NCBI GenBank assembly: GCA_045587545.1
Contig: JAZNCN010000028.1
Coordinates: 62,001-126,000, forward strand
Direction of reading: 5' to 3'
From: Caccoplasma_A sp045587545
GTDB taxonomy: Bacteria > Bacteroidota > Bacteroidia > Bacteroidales > G3-4614
DNA: 64,000 nt
The translations under genes were made by a program, and so were the position numbers. This document shows, in pieces, positions 34,021 to 43,611 of this stretch (position 1 is the stretch's first letter; each line of letters begins with the position of its first letter). The notes below the pieces were generated by a model. That model ran no database searches. It saw only the letters and a list, made by a program, of their open reading frames with translations, and was not told where the DNA came from.

Positions 34021-36555
34021 TTATCCGCATTTTGAGTATCCGCAAGTTGGACAGCGCAAACAGCCTTCTTGGTAGATTAGTGTTTCGCCACATTTAGGAC
34101 ATGTTTGTCCGGTTGCTTTTGTTCCACTGGGAATATATTTCTTTAATGCGCGCTCTACACCATTTTTCCAAGTATTGATTGATTCGCTATCAAGTTGCAA
34201 ACTTGATACCAACTTCATTACTTTGTCTATTGGCATTCCGTAGCGTAATACTCCTGATATTAGTTTTGCATAGTTCCAATACTCGGGATCAAACTTTTCT
34301 GATAGTCCTTCAACGGTTGTTTTATATCCACGTTTGTTACGGAATTGGAAGTCGTAGTGTTTGTTTCCGTCTGCATCGGTTACTTTGATGATTTTACCTC
34401 GCTCTACGCTCTTTGGTATCAACAAGCCCTCTTCATCATCGGCAAGTCCGGTAAAGATTTCGTATGGGCGTCCGTTTTGTAATCCGATGAATGCAATCCA
34501 TTTTTCGCGATTGTTTTGGAAACGTACTACATCTGCATCTAACTCTGCAGGGCGTACTAAATCGTGGTGTACTACCTCTTGTTCGCATGGGCATGGAGTT
34601 TTTTTGTCGTCCATTGATATTAGAACTCCTGCTCGTGAGCCATCGCGATATACGGTACAGCCTTTACAGCCCGATTTCCATGCTTCTACGTATAGTTTGT
34701 TTACCAACTCTTCTGTTACATCTGATGGAAGGTTGATTGTTACGCTGATTGAGTGGTCAACCCACTTTTGTACGCGTCCTTGCATTTTTACTTTTTCCAA
34801 CCAATCTACATCGTTTGATGCTGCTTTGTAGTAAGGCGATTTTGATACCAACTCTTCAATCTCCTCGGGTGTGTAACGCTCTTTTTTCTCGTAACCGTTT
34901 ATCTCCATCCAAGTTAGGAATTTATGGTGGAATACGGTGTATTCTTCAAATGCGTCTCCGTTCTCATCGGTAAAGTCAACGTGAACATCAGTGTCGTTGG
35001 GGTTTACTTTGCGACGACGACGATATACGGGCATAAACACCGGCTCAATTCCTGATGTTGTTTGACTCATCATACTTGTTGTTCCTGTTGGCGCAATTGT
35101 CAAACATGCAATGTTACGACGACCGTATTTTACCATATCTGAATACAAATCTGCATCTGCCTCTTTTAGACGGTTGATGAATGGGTTGTTCTCTTCGCGT
35201 TTTGCATCGAATATCTCAAATGCTCCACGCTCTTGCGCCATCTCAACTGATGATTTGTATGCTGCTATTGCTAGTGCTTTGTGAACACTCTCTGAGAAGT
35301 CTGTAGCCTCGGGAGTTCCGTATTGCAAGCCCATGGCTGCTATCATATCGCCTTCGGCTGTTGTTCCTACTCCTGTACGACGTCCTTTTAATGTTTTAGT
35401 GCGTATTTTGTTCCACAAACATAACTCTGTATTTTTTACCTCGTCTGTTTCGGGGTCTGAGTTTATCTTCTCAATTATCTTTTCGATTTTCTCCATTTCA
35501 AGGTCGATGATATCGTCCATGATACGTTGTGCTACGCGTACGTGTGATTTAAATAGGTCAAAATCGAAATATGCTTCGGGGGTGAATGGGTTTATTACGT
35601 ATGAATAAAGGTTAATTGCCAACAAACGACAGCTGTCGTATGGACATAGGGGTATCTCTCCACATGGGTTTGTTGAGATTGTACGGAAACCAAGGTCGGC
35701 ATAACAATCGGGTACCGACTCACGTGAGATTGTATCCCAAAACAGTACTCCAGGCTCTGCTGATTTCCATGCGTTATGTACAATTTTTTCCCATATTGCT
35801 TTTGCATCTACCTCTTTTGTTACTGTTGGATTATCTGAGTCAACAGGGTATTTTTGCATAAATGGTTTGCCCTCTGTTGCTGCTTGCATAAATTCATCTG
35901 TTATGCGTACTGACACGTTAGCTCCTGTTACTTTGCCCTCGGTCATTTTTGCATCGATGAACGATTCTGAGTCAGGGTGATTAATTGATACACTTAACAT
36001 TAAGGCTCCACGGCGTCCATCTTGTGCTACCTCGCGTGTTGAGTTTGAGTAACGCTCCATAAAGGGCACTAAGCCTGTTGATGTTAAAGCTGAGTTTTTT
36101 ACGGGTGAACCTTTGGGACGTATGTGTGATAGGTCGTGTCCTACTCCTCCGCGACGTTTCATTAATTGTACTTGCTCCTCATCAATTTTCATAATGCCGC
36201 CGTATGAATCGGCATTGCCCTCCATTCCAATCACAAAACAGTTAGAGAGTGAGCCTACTTGATAATTATTTCCGATTCCACTCATAGGACTTCCTTGTGG
36301 TATTATATAACGGAAGTTACGGAAGAGATCCATTAATTGCTCTTCTGTCATGGGGTTCGCATATTTTTTCTCTATGCGTGCTACCTCTTTTGCCAAACGA
36401 CGATGCATATCTTCAGGTGTCTTTTCGTAAATGTTTCCGAAAGAGTCCTTCAATGCATATTTGTTTACCCATACTCTGGCTGCCAATTCGTCGCCTCCAA
36501 AGTACTCAATTGTTGCCTTTACGGCTTCATCGAAAGAATAAATCTTCTGACTCAT
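34021..36555 (-). CDS. nrdJ: Adenosylcobalamin-dependent (class II) ribonucleotide reductase
   Basis: This 844-residue enzyme makes deoxyribonucleotides with B12 as radical source, needing no oxygen. It has SLSNCFVIG (first redox Cys) and TNPCGEIPL with the thiyl Cys. It also has the GTTSMMSQTTSGIEPVF block and a C-terminal zinc ribbon/redox tail (CPKCGETL...CLRCPTCGYSKCG) typical of the Bacteroidales form. Opposite-strand open frames over it are shadows. No cobalamin riboswitch was seen upstream. The 5' region shared with the nitroreductase contains three related palindromic words. Confidence 0.96.
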   Translation of the reverse strand: MSQKIYSFDEAVKATIEYFGGDELAARVWVNKYALKDSFGNIYEKTPEDMHRRLAKEVARIEKKYANPMTEEQLMDLFRNFRYIIPQGSPMSGIGNNYQVGSLSNCFVIGMEGNADSYGGIMKIDEEQVQLMKRRGGVGHDLSHIRPKGSPVKNSALTSTGLVPFMERYSNSTREVAQDGRRGALMLSVSINHPDSESFIDAKMTEGKVTGANVSVRITDEFMQAATEGKPFMQKYPVDSDNPTVTKEVDAKAIWEKIVHNAWKSAEPGVLFWDTISRESVPDCYADLGFRTISTNPCGEIPLCPYDSCRLLAINLYSYVINPFTPEAYFDFDLFKSHVRVAQRIMDDIIDLEMEKIEKIIEKINSDPETDEVKNTELCLWNKIRTKTLKGRRTGVGTTAEGDMIAAMGLQYGTPEATDFSESVHKALAIAAYKSSVEMAQERGAFEIFDAKREENNPFINRLKEADADLYSDMVKYGRRNIACLTIAPTGTTSMMSQTTSGIEPVFMPVYRRRRKVNPNDTDVHVDFTDENGDAFEEYTVFHHKFLTWMEINGYEKKERYTPEEIEELVSKSPYYKAASNDVDWLEKVKMQGRVQKWVDHSISVTINLPSDVTEELVNKLYVEAWKSGCKGCTVYRDGSRAGVLISMDDKKTPCPCEQEVVHHDLVRPAELDADVVRFQNNREKWIAFIGLQNGRPYEIFTGLADDEEGLLIPKSVERGKIIKVTDADGNKHYDFQFRNKRGYKTTVEGLSEKFDPEYWNYAKLISGVLRYGMPIDKVMKLVSSLQLDSESINTWKNGVERALKKYIPSGTKATGQTCPKCGETLIYQEGCLRCPTCGYSKCG

Positions 36556-36920
36556 CTCTGTGTTTTGTTAAGTGTTTTAATTAATTGTTTTGTTACTCTC
36601 TGTTTTGTTTTGATTGTATAGTGATTTTAGTAGTGCAAGTTTAGATATAATATTTTAATTCACAAAATTATTAACTATAAAGTTTTGAACATTTTTAAAA
36701 GTTTTCCAAAACAAAATATTATACACTTAATTATCAATATATTATGATTTTTAAAAATTCAAAAAGTTTCCCAAAAAGAAATTTTGTTCAAAATTTTCAA
36801 AAATAAAAGTTTTCCAAACCGATATGTTAAAAAACATATATTACCAAAGACAATTAAACAAATATATTGCATATTTGATTTATATTATGTAATTTAGTAT
36901 CACATTTAAACTATGTATAT
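36556..36920. promoter_or_regulatory. Divergent control region nrdJ / nitroreductase with three GTTTTCCAAAAC-like words
   Basis: This AT-rich 365-base gap contains GTTTTCCAAAAC (36701-36712, a 5-base inverted repeat around CC), AGTTTCCCAAAAAG (36765-36778) and AGTTTTCCAAACC (36808-36820). All are in the same orientation and preceded by an A-run. Related words repeated three times between divergent genes look like operator sites. The regulator is unknown. No other feature was seen. Confidence 0.5.
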
Positions 36921-37664
36921 ATGAGAAATTTTGATTTTTCAAATAGAAGGACTATCAGAACTTATTCTGACAAGAATATCTCTTCTGATTTACTTAATAA
37001 TATGTTAGAGATAGCATCAAGAGCTTCTACAACCGGGAATATGCAACTTTATAGTGTTGTGATTACAAGAGAAAGCCAACGTAAAGAGCTACTTTCTCCC
37101 TTACACTTTAATCAGCCTATGATTAAAAATGCGCCTGTTGTGTTAACTTTTTGTGTTGATTATAACAGATTTTCAAAATGGTGTGAGTGTAGTAATGCCA
37201 AACCGGGATATAATAATTTTCACTCTTTTATCTCTGCGGCTCTTGATACCACAATTTATGCACAACAATTTTGTGCTATTGCCGAGAGTAAAGGTTTAGG
37301 TATATGCTATATAGGTACTACTACTTATAATGCAAAGGGGATTATTGATGTATTGAATTTACCTAAACTAACAGTACCATTGATTACTATTACATTGGGA
37401 TATCCCGAAGTTATACCTGCTTTGACTGATAGATTACCTGTTAGTGGTATAGTTCATAATGAAGTTTATAACGATTACTCGCCTAAGATGATAAAGGATA
37501 TTTACTCATATAAAGAGAGTCTTGACGAAAGCAAGAAATTTATTGAAGAGAATAACAAAGAGACTCTTGCTCAAATTTTCACTGATATAAGATATAAGGA
37601 GAGCGACAACATTCATTTTTCAGAGGAGTTTATGAATGTTCTTAAATTTCAAGGTTTTCTCTAA
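36921..37664 (+). CDS. Nitroreductase family protein
   Basis: A 247-residue FMN-dependent oxidoreductase of the nitroreductase superfamily. The N-terminal RRTIRTYSDKNISSDLLNNML (FMN phosphate contact by RRTIR) and the ASRASTTGNMQLYSVVIT block are typical. The ALDTTIYAQQFCAIAESKGLGICYIGT helix-strand and the VPLITITLGYPE block complete the fold. It uses NAD(P)H to reduce nitro compounds, quinones or flavins; the true substrate is unknown. It is divergent from nrdJ and ends at a bidirectional terminator. Confidence 0.88.
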   Translation: MRNFDFSNRRTIRTYSDKNISSDLLNNMLEIASRASTTGNMQLYSVVITRESQRKELLSPLHFNQPMIKNAPVVLTFCVDYNRFSKWCECSNAKPGYNNFHSFISAALDTTIYAQQFCAIAESKGLGICYIGTTTYNAKGIIDVLNLPKLTVPLITITLGYPEVIPALTDRLPVSGIVHNEVYNDYSPKMIKDIYSYKESLDESKKFIEENNKETLAQIFTDIRYKESDNIHFSEEFMNVLKFQGFL

Positions 37665-37690
37665 TAAGTTTGACATAAATAGCATATAAC

Positions 37691-37719
37691 AAAAAAAAGA
37701 GCCAATGGCTCTTTTTTTT
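37691..37719. terminator. Bidirectional terminator between the nitroreductase gene and dnaA
   Basis: AAAAAAAAGAGCC, loop AAT, GGCTCTTTTTTTT. It serves both converging genes and overlaps the dnaA stop codon by two bases. Confidence 0.9.
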
Positions 37720-39100
37720 ATCTTCTTAATGTCTCTTCTATCTCTTGAACATTTGATTTGATTGTTTTGTCAATCTCAATGAGGTCAGATATTGTTTTGC
37801 ATGCATGCAATACTGTTGCATGATCTTTTTTACCTAACTCGGATCCTATTCTTGTTAATGAGTTATCAGTATATTTTTTAGATAGATACATTGATATTTG
37901 GCGCGCTTGCACAATCTCTCTTTTACGGCATTTTGCTTGTAATAATTGTACATCCATATTATAATATGCGCAAACTTTCTCTTTTATCAAATCTATTGTT
38001 ATCTGTTTCTTCTCTATATTTACGCTTGTTGATAGAACTTTAGCGGCAAGGTCAAGATTTATCTCTTTATTCATTGTTGTTGCTCGGAACATCAATGAGG
38101 CCAACACTCCTTCAAGGTCGCGAACATTCTCTGATACATTCTTTGCCACAAATTCTGCAACATCGTCAGTGATTGGCAAACCGTCTCTGATAATTTTATT
38201 TTTTAAGATATTAAATCTTAATTCATAATCAGGACGCTCTACTTCGGCAGATAATCCCCATTTGAAACGAGATATCAAACGTGGTAATATTCCACCTAAC
38301 GATACCGGAGGACGATCTGAAGACAATATCAATTGTTTATTGTTTTGATGCAAATGATTAAAAATATGGAAGAAGGTGTTTTGTGTCTGTGTTTTATCAG
38401 CCATATCTTGTATATCGTCAATCATCAATACATCAAGACTTTGATAAAAATTTATAAAGTCAGGTACTGTATTGCTTCGTGTTGCATTAACAAATTGCAA
38501 TTGAAATAAGTGTGATGATATATATAGTACACGCGCACGAGGATTTAACTCTTTTATCTTGTGCCCTATTGCCTGCATTAAGTGAGTTTTACCAACGCCT
38601 GACTCTCCGTGTATAAATAAAGGATTAAATGCTGTTTTTCCGGGAGATTGTGCTATTGATAATCCTGCTGTTCGTGCCAACAAGTTACTTTCACCTGCAT
38701 AATAGTTCTCAAACTTATAATTTGAGTTTAATTGTGGATCTAAATCTTCATATACATTCTGCTTGAATATATTAGGAACATTTTTTGAAAATTTTACTCC
38801 ACTTGTTTGTGTTACAGGAGCAACATCAACAGTTGCTGCAGGATTCTCCACCACTCCTGCCCGATACATTAATCTTACATCATTACCATATACTTTTGTA
38901 AGAGTTTTACTTATCAAATCAAGATAATGCTCCTCTAAGTATTCACAGAAAAACTGTGTTGGTACTCCAAGCGTAAGAATGTTATCTTCATATTTGAGCA
39001 CACTTATCGGAGCAAACCAACTATTATATTGTTGTTCGCCAATATTGTCTTTTATAATTCCGAGACAATGTGCCCATTTATTTTCACACTCAATTGTCAT
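37718..39100 (-). CDS. dnaA: Chromosomal replication initiator DnaA
   Basis: DnaA, 460 residues. Domain I is at residues 1-80, a variable linker follows, then the AAA+ domain with Walker A GESGVGKTHL and Walker B VLMIDDIQD. Domain IV carries the box-binding signature KKDHATVLHACKTI near the C-terminus. It binds origin boxes and opens the DNA for replication. No cluster of TTATCCACA-type boxes was seen on either side, so the origin need not be here, as is usual in Bacteroidales. A weak -7 box (CAAAAATA on the plus strand, 39240-39247) lies upstream. Confidence 0.97.
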   Translation of the reverse strand: MTIECENKWAHCLGIIKDNIGEQQYNSWFAPISVLKYEDNILTLGVPTQFFCEYLEEHYLDLISKTLTKVYGNDVRLMYRAGVVENPAATVDVAPVTQTSGVKFSKNVPNIFKQNVYEDLDPQLNSNYKFENYYAGESNLLARTAGLSIAQSPGKTAFNPLFIHGESGVGKTHLMQAIGHKIKELNPRARVLYISSHLFQLQFVNATRSNTVPDFINFYQSLDVLMIDDIQDMADKTQTQNTFFHIFNHLHQNNKQLILSSDRPPVSLGGILPRLISRFKWGLSAEVERPDYELRFNILKNKIIRDGLPITDDVAEFVAKNVSENVRDLEGVLASLMFRATTMNKEINLDLAAKVLSTSVNIEKKQITIDLIKEKVCAYYNMDVQLLQAKCRKREIVQARQISMYLSKKYTDNSLTRIGSELGKKDHATVLHACKTISDLIEIDKTIKSNVQEIEETLRR

Positions 39101-39336
39101 TTTTGCTAAAATCCTTTATTTCTATACTTCAAAACGTTACAAAATTTGCATTTCTTTTTTCAAAAAAAAAATTATTTTTTTCTTGCTTTTTTAAATTGAT
39201 TTATATCTACCTGATTTATACCTATTTACATCAACATTACAAAAATATGTTTAATAACATATTTTTTATATTAATGCTCCTATAATTCAGATATATACAC
39301 ATTTGTAATTTGTATAAATTAATAGTAAAAAATAAA
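39101..39336. other. AT-rich leader region of dnaA
   Basis: A low-complexity A/T stretch with a nine-A run and no gene. One candidate -7 box for dnaA is on the minus strand at 39240-39247. No DnaA boxes were recognised. Confidence 0.4.
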
Positions 39337-39362
39337 TTAATCCGCCTAAAATAGCGGATTAA
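39322..39362 (-). terminator. Terminator after the MlaD-like gene
   Basis: Read on the minus strand, TTAATCCGC pairs with GCGGATTAA (8-base loop), followed by TTATTTTTTACT. Confidence 0.8.
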
Positions 39363-39423
39363 TTGGTTATATAAATTTATGTATAATTATTCTTGTTATT
39401 TATACGACGTTCAAATAATAAAT

Positions 39424-40320
39424 TTATTTATCTTTACGTCCAATCAAAGAGAAATGAACATATCTTTTTGGATGTGCTTTTAAGTCAATCAATAATGAAT
39501 CTGCACTACTTAAAACATCAATAATTCCATCATATATACCTCTTTCGTTAAATAACAAACCTATAGAGCTCTCTTTATCATTCATCTTATCAGTTAAAAG
39601 TTTTACATTTGTTAGTGTTGTATCAAGTGATGCTGCAATCTGTTTAATTTGAACATCATTTAATTTTACTGTTAAACCTTTGATGTTTTGTGATGCTGTA
39701 TCTATATTTGATATCAAAGAAGGCACTGAACCTGTCATTAATTTTGATAATTCAGATGATGTTGTTTCAAGTTCAGCAGTAATTGCATCTATTCGCTCTA
39801 ACGAATTATTCAAGGCCGAACCATTTACTATTTTATTTATTCCACCAAGAATACTATCAAGTTTGGGTAACAGATCTGTTATTTGAGGGACAAGCTCCTC
39901 TTCAATTGATGTCATCATTCCTTTTGCTGCTTGTGCCTCAAGTGTATCGCCTGGATTATAATATTCTTTTGACTCTTTATTTATATTTAATGTAATTATT
40001 GCTGTACCTAAAAGGTCTGATGATAATTCTGCTTTTGTTCCTTTGGTTAGTTTTATATTATCATCTACTCCAATCTCTACATTAATTTTACCTGTATTTA
40101 CATCATATTTAATATCTCGTACTAACCCAACTTTAAATCCCTCAATATTTACTGGTGCCGATAATGCCAAACCTGATACATTACTATATGATATGTTATA
40201 ATAATTCGCCGGTTTCATCAGGTTTATTCCTTTTAAGAAATTTATACCTACTACTAATAATGTAGCACATATTATTACTGTTATGGCTATTTTTACCTCT
40301 TTTGTAAAAAACTTTTTCAT
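39424..40320 (-). CDS. MlaD/MCE-family lipid transport protein
   Basis: A 298-residue protein with one N-terminal membrane anchor (VKIAITVIICATLLVVGINFL) and an MCE domain (about residues 37-115: YYNISYSNVSGLALSAPVNI, GFKVGLVRDI). A long helical tail with heptad-like spacing (about 140-270) follows. MCE proteins form periplasmic rings or tubes carrying phospholipids between inner and outer membranes. The partner ABC genes (mlaE/mlaF) are not in this window. It lies 10 bases after the amidase gene, in the same operon. Confidence 0.87.
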   Translation of the reverse strand: MKKFFTKEVKIAITVIICATLLVVGINFLKGINLMKPANYYNISYSNVSGLALSAPVNIEGFKVGLVRDIKYDVNTGKINVEIGVDDNIKLTKGTKAELSSDLLGTAIITLNINKESKEYYNPGDTLEAQAAKGMMTSIEEELVPQITDLLPKLDSILGGINKIVNGSALNNSLERIDAITAELETTSSELSKLMTGSVPSLISNIDTASQNIKGLTVKLNDVQIKQIAASLDTTLTNVKLLTDKMNDKESSIGLLFNERGIYDGIIDVLSSADSLLIDLKAHPKRYVHFSLIGRKDK

Positions 40321-40330
40321 AGTTATATAT

Positions 40331-41449
40331 TTAGTTTTTAATCTTTTTATCGTTTATAAAATGAACAACAAATGCACCTTTGAAAAGTTTCTTTATTGCT
40401 GGCAACTCTTTTGATGCCTCTGTTTTTGTTTTAAAACTTCCGTATGTATATTTATATAATCCGTTCTCCTTATAATATTTAATTTTTGATAGTCCCTTAA
40501 ATATTGATGATGTTGTTTTATATTGTTTGTCTGATGCCATAATCTGAATTCTGTAATCTTCTTTTGAAACTATCACGTCAGTTTCCTGAGCATTAGACTG
40601 TGATTGATATTCATTTTTATTTATTGAATTTTCATTTATTGGGGTAGTTACTGCTCCTTGTTGCTTTCTACTCCAGTTTGATTTATATTCACTAAATGCA
40701 TTATAAATTGATTCTGCTAATTTTAAACGAGATGATGATAGTGATAGATATTTTTCTTCGTCGTAATTTGATATATATCCAACTTCAACCAATATACTTG
40801 GCATACTTGTTGCCCGCAACACCCAAAATCCGGCTTGCCTCACTCCCCTATCACTACGTTTTGCATTACTTTTAAACTGTTCTTGTACTTTTGATGCAAG
40901 ATTTATACTTTGTTCCAAATGAATTCCCTGCATAAAGTCAAACATTATATATGACTCGGTAGATGTAGGATCAAATCCTTCATACTTAGTTGTATAATCT
41001 TCTTCTAATAATATTACAGAGTTCTCTCTTTTTGCAACTTGCAAGTTCTCTTCTGATTTAGCAAGACCTAAAGCATAAGTCTCCGTTCCGCATGCCGATT
41101 TTGATTCTGCTGCATTTGTATGAACCGAAATGAATAAATCGGCATTATTTCTATTCGCAATTCTTGCTCGCTCTCCTAACTCTACAAAAACATCTTTATT
41201 GCGTGTATATATTACTTTTACGTCAACATGATTCTTTTTTATTAACTCACCCAACTTAAGTACTATTTCTAAATTTATATCCTTTTCTTTTACTTTTTTA
41301 CCTATTGCACCCGGATCTTTTCCGCCATGGCCCGCATCAAGAACAACAACAAATTCCTTTGCCATAGCCTCTTGTGGTATTATAAAAAGGCAACAAATGC
41401 ATAGTGTTATTGCGAAAAGAAAGAGTATTATGTTATCTATTTTATACAT
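40331..41449 (-). CDS. N-acetylmuramoyl-L-alanine amidase (Amidase_3) with SPOR-like tail
   Basis: A 372-residue secreted amidase. After a signal peptide (ending near QEAMA) comes the zinc amidase domain: VVLDAGHGGKDPGAIG (His), SVHTNA (His), and ILVEVGYISN (Glu). The C-terminus, about residues 300-372, looks like a SPOR domain (EDYRIQIMAS...LYKYTYGSFKTKTEA), which binds denuded glycan at division sites. It cleaves stem peptides from peptidoglycan during cell separation. ATG 41449 is chosen because a signal peptide begins there; an upstream in-frame start at 41479 adds ten residues. Confidence 0.92.
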   Translation of the reverse strand: MYKIDNIILFLFAITLCICCLFIIPQEAMAKEFVVVLDAGHGGKDPGAIGKKVKEKDINLEIVLKLGELIKKNHVDVKVIYTRNKDVFVELGERARIANRNNADLFISVHTNAAESKSACGTETYALGLAKSEENLQVAKRENSVILLEEDYTTKYEGFDPTSTESYIMFDFMQGIHLEQSINLASKVQEQFKSNAKRSDRGVRQAGFWVLRATSMPSILVEVGYISNYDEEKYLSLSSSRLKLAESIYNAFSEYKSNWSRKQQGAVTTPINENSINKNEYQSQSNAQETDVIVSKEDYRIQIMASDKQYKTTSSIFKGLSKIKYYKENGLYKYTYGSFKTKTEASKELPAIKKLFKGAFVVHFINDKKIKN

Positions 41450-41596
41450 ATAAAGATATTGCTTTGTATAATATAGCAAAGATAATAATATTTGTCTTTA
41501 TTTTCTACATTTTGAGCTATTTTTATATGAATTATCTAATATTGAATATATTTTTATGGGTAATTTTATTTTTTTGAAAACATCTTGTTAACTTTA

Positions 41597-41610
41597 CCGT
41601 AAATTTACGG
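41597..41610. promoter_or_regulatory. Perfect 14-base palindrome upstream of the gldB-like gene
   Basis: CCGTAAATTTACGG is a perfect inverted repeat 13 bases before the ATG, in a divergent promoter region. It could be an operator. Confidence 0.4.
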
Positions 41611-41622
41611 GGATAAAATCAT

Positions 41623-42600
41623 ATGAGATTTTTTTTTATAAACATACCCTTATCTTTAATATTGTTTTTAATCAGTTGCTCAAACAATATAAATAAAGAT
41701 ATTAAATTCAAACGTTTTGATATTGATTTGTACAATACAATAAATAATATTGATACTTCATATCAAACTCGTTTGACAGAGGATTATCCTGCTCTTTTTG
41801 AACTATATTATTCCGGGATATTAGGAGGCACTGATAATAACACCAACTACTACGATAAACTGAATTATATAAAGGAAATAATATCTGTTGATAATTTTAA
41901 TAATTTATATAATACTGTTTTAAGTGAATTTAGCGACTTAGATAAAGAAGAGACTATTCTTAGCAAATCAATTTTTAATTTTTATAAATTGTTCCCCAAT
42001 TACTATTTCCCTGAAATTTATACTCATATATCTCCATTTGGATATTCTATTATTACATCAGATTCTTTAATCTCTGTATCATTGGATAATTATTTAGGCG
42101 AAAATTTTTCAGGATACAATGGATTTTACCATAAATATCAAATGCCTAAAAGAAATAGAGACAGAATTGTTACTGATATATTTAAAGGGTGGATTTATGC
42201 TAATTTCAACAACTCTTTTATTAAAAATATTGCTGATGGCATGATATACGAAGGAGCTGTTATATATGCAATTAAAGAGATTGTTCCTAATTGCAATGAA
42301 GGTCAAATAATTGGATATAATAAAGAACAAATTGAATGGCTTGAGAAGAATGAAGAATGGGTATGGAATTCTATTATAAATTCAAATCATTTATACTCAA
42401 CAAACACTTTACTCTATTCAAAATATATGAACGAAGCTCCTTTTTGTGCTCTCTTAGGACAAGACGTACCGGCAGAGGTTGGCAAATGGATAGGATTCAA
42501 AATTATATCAAAATATATTAACAATACCGGCATTGATATTCTTGAAACTATATTAAAGGGTAATATCCCCACAGTGGAAATTCTTAAATATTATAATTGA
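41623..42600 (+). CDS. GldB-like lipoprotein
   Basis: A 325-residue lipoprotein (signal ending LFLISC, Cys at about residue 19). The mature sequence follows the gliding-motility lipoprotein GldB family: KFKRFDIDLY near the start, YPALFELYYSGILG, the ILSKSIFNFYKLFPNYYFPEIYTHIS block, and DGMIYEGAVIYAIKEIVP. In gliding Bacteroidota GldB is needed for motility, but it is also present in non-motile Bacteroidales, where the job is unknown. No other gld genes are in the window. aroE starts 4 bases after its stop. Confidence 0.85.
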   Translation: MRFFFINIPLSLILFLISCSNNINKDIKFKRFDIDLYNTINNIDTSYQTRLTEDYPALFELYYSGILGGTDNNTNYYDKLNYIKEIISVDNFNNLYNTVLSEFSDLDKEETILSKSIFNFYKLFPNYYFPEIYTHISPFGYSIITSDSLISVSLDNYLGENFSGYNGFYHKYQMPKRNRDRIVTDIFKGWIYANFNNSFIKNIADGMIYEGAVIYAIKEIVPNCNEGQIIGYNKEQIEWLEKNEEWVWNSIINSNHLYSTNTLLYSKYMNEAPFCALLGQDVPAEVGKWIGFKIISKYINNTGIDILETILKGNIPTVEILKYYN

Positions 42601-42604
42601 TAAA

Positions 42605-43357
42605 ATGAACAAAAAAATATTTGGTCTAATTGGCTATCCTTTGGGACACTCTTTTTCAAGAGATTTCTTTTCCAAAAAATTTAGTAATGAAAATATAAAT
42701 GCAGAATATTTAAATTTTGAAATTGATGATATTTCAAAATTTAAAGACATCATTAAAGAGAATCATAATATTTATGGACTAAATGTAACTATTCCGTATA
42801 AAAGCGCCATTATACCCTTTTTAGATGAGGTTGATGAAACTGCCCAAAATATAGGCGCAGTAAATGTTATTAAATTCATAAGATTTGGAAACTCTTTAAA
42901 ATTAAAAGGATACAATAGTGATATTATAGGCTTTACTAATTCTATATCTCCTCTTTTAAAAGAGCATAACAATAAAGCTCTAATATTAGGAACAGGCGGA
43001 GTTTCTAAAGCAATTAAATATGCCTTAAATAAAATAGGTGTTGATACACTTTTTGTCTCGAGAGACAAAAAAGAAAACACTATTACATACACAGAGCTTA
43101 ACAAAGATGTTATGAATGAATACTCTGTTATAGTTAATGCTTCGCCTGTAGGTATGTATCCAAATATTGATATTGCTCCCGATATACCGTACGAACTTAT
43201 TACAAACAATCATGTTGTTTTTGATACGATATACAATCCTGAAGAAACTTTATTTATGAAAATGGCTTCAAAAAATGGAGCAATTGTAAAGAACGGATTA
43301 GAGATGCTTATCGGACAAGCAATAGCAGCATGGAAAATATGGAATTCTGAACATTAA
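42605..43357 (+). CDS. aroE: Shikimate dehydrogenase
   Basis: AroE, 250 residues, reduces 3-dehydroshikimate with NADPH in aromatic amino acid synthesis. It starts with the substrate-binding FGLIGYPLGHSFS, has NVTIPYKSAI with the catalytic Lys and Asp-rich NSDIIGF, then the cofactor turn LGTGGVSKA and VNASPVGMYP. It follows the gldB-like gene by four bases. Confidence 0.96.
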   Translation: MNKKIFGLIGYPLGHSFSRDFFSKKFSNENINAEYLNFEIDDISKFKDIIKENHNIYGLNVTIPYKSAIIPFLDEVDETAQNIGAVNVIKFIRFGNSLKLKGYNSDIIGFTNSISPLLKEHNNKALILGTGGVSKAIKYALNKIGVDTLFVSRDKKENTITYTELNKDVMNEYSVIVNASPVGMYPNIDIAPDIPYELITNNHVVFDTIYNPEETLFMKMASKNGAIVKNGLEMLIGQAIAAWKIWNSEH

Positions 43358-43394
43358 AATTGAGTTTTGCGTTATGTATATAAACATTATATAC

Positions 43395-43535
43395 ATGACA
43401 CGTGATATTATTAAATACATTGCAATAGCCATATCTGTTATATTGGTTATTTGGTGGTTGTTGGTCGCAAGTAATTTAAATGAAGACTCTTCCTTTATTG
43501 AAGAGACCGAAAATGAAAGTATCATTAATAATTAA
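43395..43535 (+). CDS. Small single-pass membrane protein
   Basis: A 46-residue frame (MTRDIIKYIAIAISVILVIWWLLVASN, shown in part) with one strong membrane helix and an acidic tail (DSSFIEETENESII). An in-frame ATG at 43374 would add seven residues. It sits 37 bases after aroE on the same strand. The clean hydrophobic-then-acidic pattern suggests a real gene, but it matches no family that I recognise. Confidence 0.45.
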   Translation: MTRDIIKYIAIAISVILVIWWLLVASNLNEDSSFIEETENESIINN

Positions 43536-43611
43536 GTTTTTTTATTCATATTAAGATATTCATCTAAACAATTTAATTTATTATGGTGTTTTGATAATAA
43601 AATACAACACC

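Noticed and set aside
34361..34831. Long open frame on the strand opposite nrdJ (156 codons), and similar ones over dcp
   Set aside because: These mirror the codon pattern of the real minus-strand genes. They have no recognisable domains or signals and lie fully inside well-identified enzymes.
36556..36920. Possible cobalamin riboswitch upstream of the B12-dependent nrdJ
   Set aside because: None of the conserved B12-box blocks (for example GCCACTG) is present; the region is simple AT-rich DNA with three short palindromic words.
39101..39423. Replication origin next to dnaA
   Set aside because: No cluster of DnaA boxes was recognised on either side of dnaA, and dnaA is commonly remote from the origin in this group.
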